Source: Gonapodya prolifera JEL478 (Eukaryota; Monoblepharomycota; Monoblepharidomycetes; Monoblepharidales; Gonapodyaceae). From it: a DNA stretch of 64,000 nucleotides. Numbering within the stretch: the stretch's first letter is position 1; every line of letters begins with the position of its first letter. The notes beneath the pieces are model-generated. The model ran no database searches. It was not told the origin of the DNA and worked only from the letters and a program-made list of their open reading frames with translations. Shown in pieces: positions 57,881 to 64,000 of the stretch. Made by a program: the position numbers and the translations under genes. The stretch covers positions 118,676 to 182,675 of the forward strand of contig KQ965830.1 of NCBI GenBank assembly GCA_001574975.1, read 5' to 3'.

Positions 57881-60144
57881 TGGATACCGGCGAGGGGCCG
57901 GCGCATCGTGCACACTTGACTATGCTGCAATAGCTTTCTTCCTCTCCCTGGCTCTGGCGGCCCTCGTCCGCGGCCAAAACAGCAATCCTCAATCCAACTG
58001 TCAAAACGACAAACCGTACGATCCTGCCCACGATTACTTCCCGAACCAGATTCCAGCTCGTACGTAGCTTGCGTGAACCCCTGGCTTCGTTGAGATCATA
58101 TATTCGGGAACTCTTCTGATCCCCTACTTCAGATCCGACTCCCCACTGGACCGTGTCGTATTCCAACTCGTACAAAATCATTTCCAACATACTTCTCAAC
58201 CAGACATATATTTTATGTGGGTTGTCAGTCCCTTGCTATCCTGGCCCTGTTCTGAACACTGTAACCTCTGACCGGCGTCCCTGTTTAGACCAATGTAACA
58301 CTCCCGTCCCAGCTGCCACCAACTTCCCTCCTGGTGCGAAGTTCTTCTCGGTACCTGCTCAGACGGTGGGAGCCACTCACCAATCTGTCATCCGGTTTCT
58401 CGAGGTGGGCTCGTAAAGTTAGCGACACCCATCGCCGATGTTTGCAGGGTTTAACCTGACACGGTTTGCATTTTCTCCAGAGGCTCGAACTCCGATCTTC
58501 AATCAAACATGTCCCCTCCATCGGGACCCTCACATCGCCATGCCTACTTTCCCTCGCAATCGCTGGACAGACGAAGAACATCAACACGGGGTGGGACGGT
58601 ACCAACGTTGACGTTGTGTTCGGCGCAGCGGGAACGAGGGATGAAGGAAACGTAGGAGGCTTAGACGTGGGAGAACTCCCCAATGGAGTCCTGGTAAGTG
58701 CTTCACCGACAAGTGGGACGTTTCGGGATATAAAATCCGGAAATGAACGTTCGCATACACGATCACTTTGCTCTTGTCCCTCGCGTTCATTTCGTACGGG
58801 TATAGGCGTTGTGTAACTCTGATGTAACTGTTCCTTGACGATTGACCGTCTGCTTCTTTAATCGATAGCTTCCCCTGCCACCAGACACCCCACCGCTCGA
58901 ACACACATCGCTCCTCCTACTTGCTTCCACTTTTTTCAATCTGGAACAGCAAGCGACGTCACTCTGGTCGCAAGTTTCCTCGTCCTACGAGTGCGCTGCT
59001 CGTGGTGCATCAGACGCACTGCTTCAGGGAGGCGGGAAAAAGCCAGTCGTAGCATGGCTTGGTGTGAGAGATGATAAGCTTGTTGGGACGACGGGTGCGG
59101 GTTGGAAGGCGAGAGCGATCATGGACGCTGGTGTGTAACATTATTAGCAGCCTTTCGGCACTCGCAGCATCGTTTCTATTTGGAAAGAGATCGCGTTAAA
59201 AGTCTGCTATATGCATCCGCCGTTTAGGTGCATCGTCTCTCGTTTCGCCGACGTTCTCACCCTCAAGTGCTCTCCTCGCTGCTCTACGGACGAGTGATAT
59301 CCTCATCGACGACACGCCCAACCTCGAGACCATGTCTGACGTGGCTGGCGCTTATGGCATAGGCAGGGACGATTACCTCGCGTACCCGTTCCTGAGGGAG
59401 AAGATGGTGTTTCGGTGGGACGGGAGGAGAAGCAAGGGTGGGGTAGATGGTGTGTGATCAGTTTCATTTAGGCTCTCATTGCGGATTGAATATCGTTCCT
59501 AACTTTGATACACGTCGACCGTCAGACTTTCCTCGTTCGAGACCAGCTATGGCAGATCATCTGGTGAGAGATCTGGTCGCAGCACTTTGGCCTGGTGCGG
59601 TAGGAAAGGGATGGCGACGTGAATGGTTGCGCAATGTTGCCCGCGGTGAGTTCATTAACAAGAGTACTATCTCTACTGTTTGATGAGTCTTATGATACCA
59701 CGTCTCGTAATAATAGGTGATGACTTCGTGCATGTGTCAGCAGACTCATGTCCCGGGGGTAACACGAGCTCCCCCTTTGATGCTACATTCGCTGAACCGG
59801 AGTGTCGAGCGAGCTTTCCCTCTGCTGCTCCACCACCACCCACATCTCCTGCGAGTGGACCTCCCCTCCCCTCTTCGCCCCAGGATTCTCCAACTTCTCC
59901 CACATTTCCCCCCGCTCGCAATCGCCACTCCACTTTTGCCATAACAACACTTTCCCTCTTCGCTGCGCTTGTTGTTCTTGGATCCGTGTACCTCTTACGA
60001 AGGCGTCCTTGGATTCGACAGAACGGCTATTTTGAGCTCGGTACGGTAATTCCCTCGCGGGATGCTGATGATGAAGAGGGACAAGGTGGACTGTTAGGCG
60101 GTGGCGAAGAGACTGGTTGGGAGGGTGAGCCAGTGGAGCGGTAG
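57873..60144 (+). CDS. surface-anchored substrate-binding protein (TroA/FecB-like), copy 4, 543 aa
   Basis: Eight exons: join(57873..58059, 58133..58216, 58289..58404, 58481..58693, 58869..59130, 59228..59449, 59526..59645, 59717..60144), 543 aa in frame. The exons of 84 and 116 nt have exactly the length of their equivalents in copy 2, and all later introns keep position and phase, so the two are true paralogs; copy 4 lacks copy 2's first intron. Signal peptide IAFFLSLALAALVRG, then NDKPYDPAHDYFPN, SYSNSYKIISNILLNQT, LLLLASTFFNLEQQA, PVVAWLGV, and TSDILIDDTPNLETM. A Pro/Ser-rich stalk precedes one helix (about 474-495, TLSLFAALVVLGSVYLL) with RRRPW as stop-transfer and a short tail. The LEWIKF helix seen in copies 2 and 3 is changed to HTSLLLLAS, so ligand or partner contacts may differ. 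Introns are 64-175 nt. Confidence 0.8.
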
Positions 60145-60484
60145 GATTTTTCTCATTCGGAGACTGGTGGTCAACTGATGGCAACACTAATCGCAGCTGA
60201 TATAATAAGTATACTAATCGCAAATAAACAAAAAAATTGATGTTTACCATAGAGCTATCGCCACTAACGCAGATCACCTCCGCAGTACACAGGCAGCGGG
60301 CAACACATGCATAATACTCCGGAATATCTTTGCAACGGCAATGGCACCCCGCAGCAGCCAGAAATATCAAAGTCCCAGTTTATGCTTCGTGCAGTTTTTT
60401 CGGTTTTCCAAAAAGCATAGGAACGTTCTGCTTTGACACTGGCAGCGACCCGTACACCCCAACCAGCGCTACAACACTCGCAGA

Positions 60485-60880
60485 TCACTCCCCGTCGACC
60501 TCATCATACCCCGCCATCCCAGGCAACATCCCCAACGACGTGGATCCACTCTTCTTCCCTCCTCCACTCACTCCGACTGACACACCGTCTGCCTGCCCAC
60601 CTCGCCCTCTCGCCTGCGCCAGCGCCACCTTCTTGGCCTCTAAGGCCCGGCTGAATATTGGATAGTCAGAACGCTGGCTCGGGTTAGATAGTGAGGACTC
60701 CGCCGGGCTCACACCAAACACCTGCAAAATCCATTCCACGCTTGCGACAAAGGCGTCAAAGAGACCGTACAAAACTCTTCCAAGTCCGGCACGCGAATGT
60801 GACTGCGGTCTGTCGGCAAAGTTTCTTCCAACCATGGAGTTCGGTGGTTCTGGTATTCGGTTGGCACAATTGTTAGACAC
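60485..60880 (-). other. hypothetical protein or terminal exon, up to 131 codons
   Basis: An open minus-strand frame begins with GTG rather than ATG, so it is probably a last exon, or starts at the internal Met of MVGRNFADRPQSH. It contains an amphipathic stretch GRVLYGLFDAFVASVEWILQ and a Gly/Ser-rich C-terminus. Upstream, a GAT|GTGAGT donor at about 60905 could end a preceding exon (KKQRVKD). No family recognised. Confidence 0.35.
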
Positions 60881-60976
60881 ATTTGAGTGGTCAAAAACTC
60901 ACATCCTTGACCCGCTGCTTCTTGTGACTAAGAAGCAAAATTAAAAGGTTTCACTGAGTCTTACTGATAAGCAACT

Positions 60977-62136
60977 CTAGTCGTCCAAATTAACCAAATC
61001 CCAGTTCACAATACGTACAGTTTTCCCCCTTCCCTTCAAATGTCCTTTCAAATCGTGCACCATTGCCACGTATCTGTCGGGACGCTCCAACCGCGGATCC
61101 AGCGTCACGTCCACCAGTGAGGCCGGAACAGCTCGCACCGCTGACGCCCAATCCTCCACCTTGAACAGGGGGAGATTGCTTCGCACGTTAAGTTCAAGCC
61201 GCGATATATTAGGGTATCTCCGCGCCAACATAACCATGTCGCGGAGCTCCCGTGGCGGCGTCAGAGGCTCTGTTAGATTGATCTGGGCCGGCCACCTTTC
61301 CGGACCCACTTCATGAAGAATCGAAATGCGTAGGGATCGAACACGCGCCCTCATGCCTGCAAGCCTTCCTTGGAAAGCCGTGGATCCGTGGTCAACAACC
61401 TCCGGCCATGAGAAGAACTCAAAGGTTTGAAAAGGAAGAGCTGCAGGAATTGTTCCAAGGGAGTTCAGGTTGGGAAATATGAGAGGAATCTGATCATTGA
61501 CGAGATGTTGGAATGTTTGCCATTCTCGGATTTGTCTTGGTATATCCTCTAGATCATACGGCCTTGTTGTGGAAATCGGACATGTGTATGTTAGTGTCGT
61601 GATGCTGGCCCTGGCCCTGGCGGAGTTGGGACCAAAGTATGTCTTCAGAGACTATTTTGGGGAAATGCTCAGACGCAGCGAGGTGAAGTGAGGAAAGATG
61701 GAAAAAGGCTATCTGAGCAAAACGCGCTTTTCGCAGCAGTGTCACGTGGATTAGAAGTCATTGAAAATAGGTGCACCCTGGTGATTCGTGAAGTGACACC
61801 TCTATCATCAAATGGGATGAGCAAGGCTGGAGCAACAACAAGTTTGTCATGCTCAAGGAGCCATCCCTGGGTGATGAAGTCGACAAGGTCCAGAAAGGAG
61901 GATGTGCTGCCATAATCAGTGACAAATCCCAAATTCGAGATGTTGAGCGAAAGGTGTACTGGATTGATCCTGAGTTTTGAAACAGTCTCATGCCCACTGC
62001 TATTCTCAAAAGCAATTTGGGTGACCATGTCCACCAACTCCGCACAAGTTGTTCCCCGGTTCGCCTTGAAGAACAAGTCCCGGACAGAAACATTCACCAC
62101 CAGTGCAACGCCAACCTCCCCCAGGCCATCAGACAT
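60977..62136 (-). pseudogene. leucine-rich / F-box-like protein, frame-broken
   Basis: From 62136 to 61669 one frame reads LRINPVHLSLNISNLGFVTD and similar leucine-spaced units. From about 61650 to 60977 another frame reads TFQHLVNDQIPLIFPNLNSL, RARVRSLRISILHEVGPERW and YPNISRLELNVRSNLPLF, ending in TVRIVNWDLVNLDD. Between them, at 61690-61745, neither frame continues and no splice pair of correct phase was found, so at least one or two frameshifts separate the halves. The pattern resembles the LRR part of basidiomycete F-box/LRR proteins, but no F-box was found upstream. Confidence 0.5.
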
Positions 62137-62235
62137 CCAGGTGACGACTGGGGGATCAATTTTACTTATTTGCAGGCAACCAGTTGCCTCCTTTCAATAT
62201 CAAGGGTGCAATAGGTTGCCGGGTGAGGGTGGGGG

Positions 62236-62700
62236 ATTTTTGGGAATGAGAACTTCATGCAATGCTGCAAGTGTTGTACCAAAAGAAAGCCCTGATATAA
62301 GAGAATGTGGGAAAATTTGAAAAACATGGATTGGAGATGTATTGGCAGTGTGGTGAGCAATTCAAATGTGATGTGGTGGGTATTTTTGGGAATGAGAACT
62401 TAATGCATCGTAGCACATAAGGTATCAGAAGAAAGCTCTGATATCAGATAATGTGGAAAAATTACGAAATCATGGCTTGATAAAGTATTGGTGGAGCTGT
62501 GGCCACTACAAAAGTTATGTTGCAGGCATGTTTGGGAATCAGAACATAATGCACAGTAGCAATTATGGCATAAATAGAGAGCCACTATGCAGGAGAGTGA
62601 GGGAAAAATGCAAAGTTTTGGTTTGGTGAGGTATTGATTTCATAGTGGGCCATAGAATTGTGATGTAACATGTATTTTTAGGAAAGAGAACTTTTACCAA
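62236..62700. repeat. tandem array with exact 146 bp period, three units and a partial fourth
   Basis: The tract atttttgggaatgagaac or its variants begins at 62236, 62382, 62528 and 62674, each exactly 146 bp apart. Within each of the first three units follow taatgca, an aagaaagc/ctctgatat tract (degenerate in unit 3), and aatgtggaaaaat-like sequence. Units are about 70 percent similar by eye. The array is A+T-rich, unlike the rest of the window. Confidence 0.8.
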
Positions 62701-62800
62701 TCTTGGAACTTTTTATGGGCCATTATAAATTTACATGTTGTTAATTGTATTTTACATTATTTAGATATTATTTTGTGAGTTTCAAGTGATTCATTTTGTG

Positions 62801-62896
62801 TGACTCAAGTGTGACTCATGGATGACTCAAGGGTATAACTCCCAAATCTCCCTGAAGGGTATGACTCAAGTGATGACCAATATGATACTTATAAGG
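62801..62896 (+). promoter_or_regulatory. promoter-like cluster: four TGACTCA sites and a TATA box
   Basis: TGACTCA (the Gcn4/AP-1 bZIP consensus) occurs at 62801, 62812, 62823 and 62862. The first three are exactly 11 bp apart, about one helical turn, so they would lie on one face of the DNA. TATAAGG follows at 62890, and the macro-domain ORF starts at 62950. Confidence 0.6.
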
Positions 62897-62949
62897 ACCC
62901 TGTAAGAGAGTGTGTTATACATCTCAAAAATCACACAAGGAACTCAAAT

Positions 62950-63860
62950 ATGGCACTACCTTTTGATATTCCTTCCAGAGGTTCAAGCTCTTCCTTGGAC
63001 CTTCTTTCTCAAGCTCAGCCCCCTGAACCAAACCTTGTCAACTATGAGCTGCCCAATGATGACACTCAACCCACGCTCAGCATTACTGTCACTTCAGGGA
63101 CTCATATGACTATTGTGCAAGACCTTGAAAGAAGGTTCTTTACCATGACTTCTCTCAATACTTGGCTGGATGATCCACCAGGTATGTAGCTGTCACACAC
63201 CTACAGCATTTCTTTCATGTACCCTGTATGTTCTTTTGGAAAGCCAAATGCTAGTTATGTTGACACACCAAAGTACGTCAAGCAGATCTCGTCTCTTGGC
63301 AAAGCCCAGCAATCTTGACCCAAAATGCACATCAAATCCGATCTTTGATCTGCTGATCACATGATCCCTTGACTTGGGCAATTTACAATCCAATAGCCAC
63401 NCCATCACTTCACAGATTGTGCTTTGACAACCATCTTCCCCAATATGCTGAATAATTTATTTTTCAAATATAGCTTACATACATTATGAAACAAATTGTG
63501 TTCTGCAATAGGTTGAAAGAGCTCATTGACAAAATAAAAGCACGTCTCAAAAAGTCTCAGTCACTGCAAGTTCCTGTTTCATTTGTTCAAGGAGACTTAA
63601 GAAAAATTGCACTCAATCAAACAACAGCCTTTTGTATCTCCAGCCAACAGCATGGGCTTCACGGATGGAGGTATTGGTGCAATTTATATGAAAATGTTCC
63701 TTGGTATTGAGGGACGCATGAAAGAGGCCATTCAGACAACAAGAGTAACCAGTTCCTTGGGAAGACCATTCCTTCCGATTGGAAAGCTCTTGTTTTAAAA
63801 ATGGAGAATGGCTTTCTTGTGTGTGCACCCACAACGTTCCTAACCCTGACCAATTAAGAC
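62950..63860 (+). pseudogene. macro-domain (ADP-ribose-binding) protein, frame-broken
   Basis: Exon 1 is 62950..63181 (MALPFDIPSRGSSSS...), ending in a GTATGT donor. After an intron, RLKELIDKIKARLKKSQSL and VPVSFVQGDLRKIA lead into FVSPANSMGFTDGGIGAIY, the macro-domain loop that binds ADP-ribose (NSMG..DGGI). Then come GRPFLPIGK and, in yet another frame, LVLKMENGFLVCAPTTF. Known fungal macro proteins have this order. Two frame changes (about 63615 and 63785) and a stop right at the start of the second part make it non-functional as read, unless several tiny introns are missed. One undetermined base (n) lies near 63401 in the intron. By family knowledge such domains bind or hydrolyse ADP-ribose. 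Confidence 0.6.
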
Positions 63861-64000
63861 TGAAATGGCAAATGCTATACCAAAAAAGGGACAACCATGT
63901 CACCATAGCCTCAGGTGACATCCATTGACATGGTATATATAGTGTGAGGTGTTAAGTGCTGTGCCACTACTGTGGTCATGTATTTAGATGAGTGCACCTG

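Overview
The window is nuclear DNA of a filamentous fungus, most likely an Agaricomycete (mushroom-forming basidiomycete). The evidence is genes cut by many short GT-AG introns on both strands, a CDC42 GTPase with fungal-type sequence, several F-box proteins, and large amounts of decayed tandem gene duplicates. I found no operons, CRISPR arrays, tRNA or rRNA. Splice models were built by hand. Models called intact join in frame from ATG to stop.

Layout. 0-12 kb is a conserved-gene zone: an alpha/beta hydrolase (92-1479), an F-box/WD40 protein (5558-7314), a polytopic membrane protein (8623-10078, minus) and CDC42 (10604-12195). It is interrupted at 2-5 kb by decayed paralogs and a dead zinc-finger gene. 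13-24 kb is a tandem duplication of a block of about 5.4 kb. Each block holds two copies of a small C2HC zinc-finger gene, so with the inverted copy at 4.4 kb there are five copies, of which only the one at 19265-20019 is fully intact. 25-27 kb holds another F-box protein. 27.7-35.5 kb is a minus-strand array of one F-box family and one small membrane-protein family in alternation, with one intact F-box gene (34040-35473) and several wrecks. 35.7-38.2 kb is a BTB/POZ protein. 38.8-46 kb is gene-poor, with repeated unknown modules, an intronless ankyrin protein (40943-42343) and a 450 bp inverted-repeat element. 46.6-48 kb holds the intron-bearing ankyrin paralog on the opposite strand.

49.5-60.1 kb carries two head-to-head gene pairs of one family. 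The products look like a bacterial-type periplasmic substrate-binding protein (TroA/FecB-like fold) placed on the fungal cell surface: signal peptide, binding domain, one C-terminal transmembrane helix and a short cytosolic tail. In both pairs the plus-strand gene is intact (569 and 543 aa) and the minus-strand partner is a pseudogene. This is the most unusual system in the window. 60.5-64 kb has a broken LRR/F-box-like gene, an array with an exact 146 bp period, and a decayed macro-domain gene behind a promoter with four TGACTCA sites.

The genes do not form one pathway. The common theme is birth and decay of small tandem families (zinc finger, F-box, membrane, surface binding protein), usually leaving one survivor per family.
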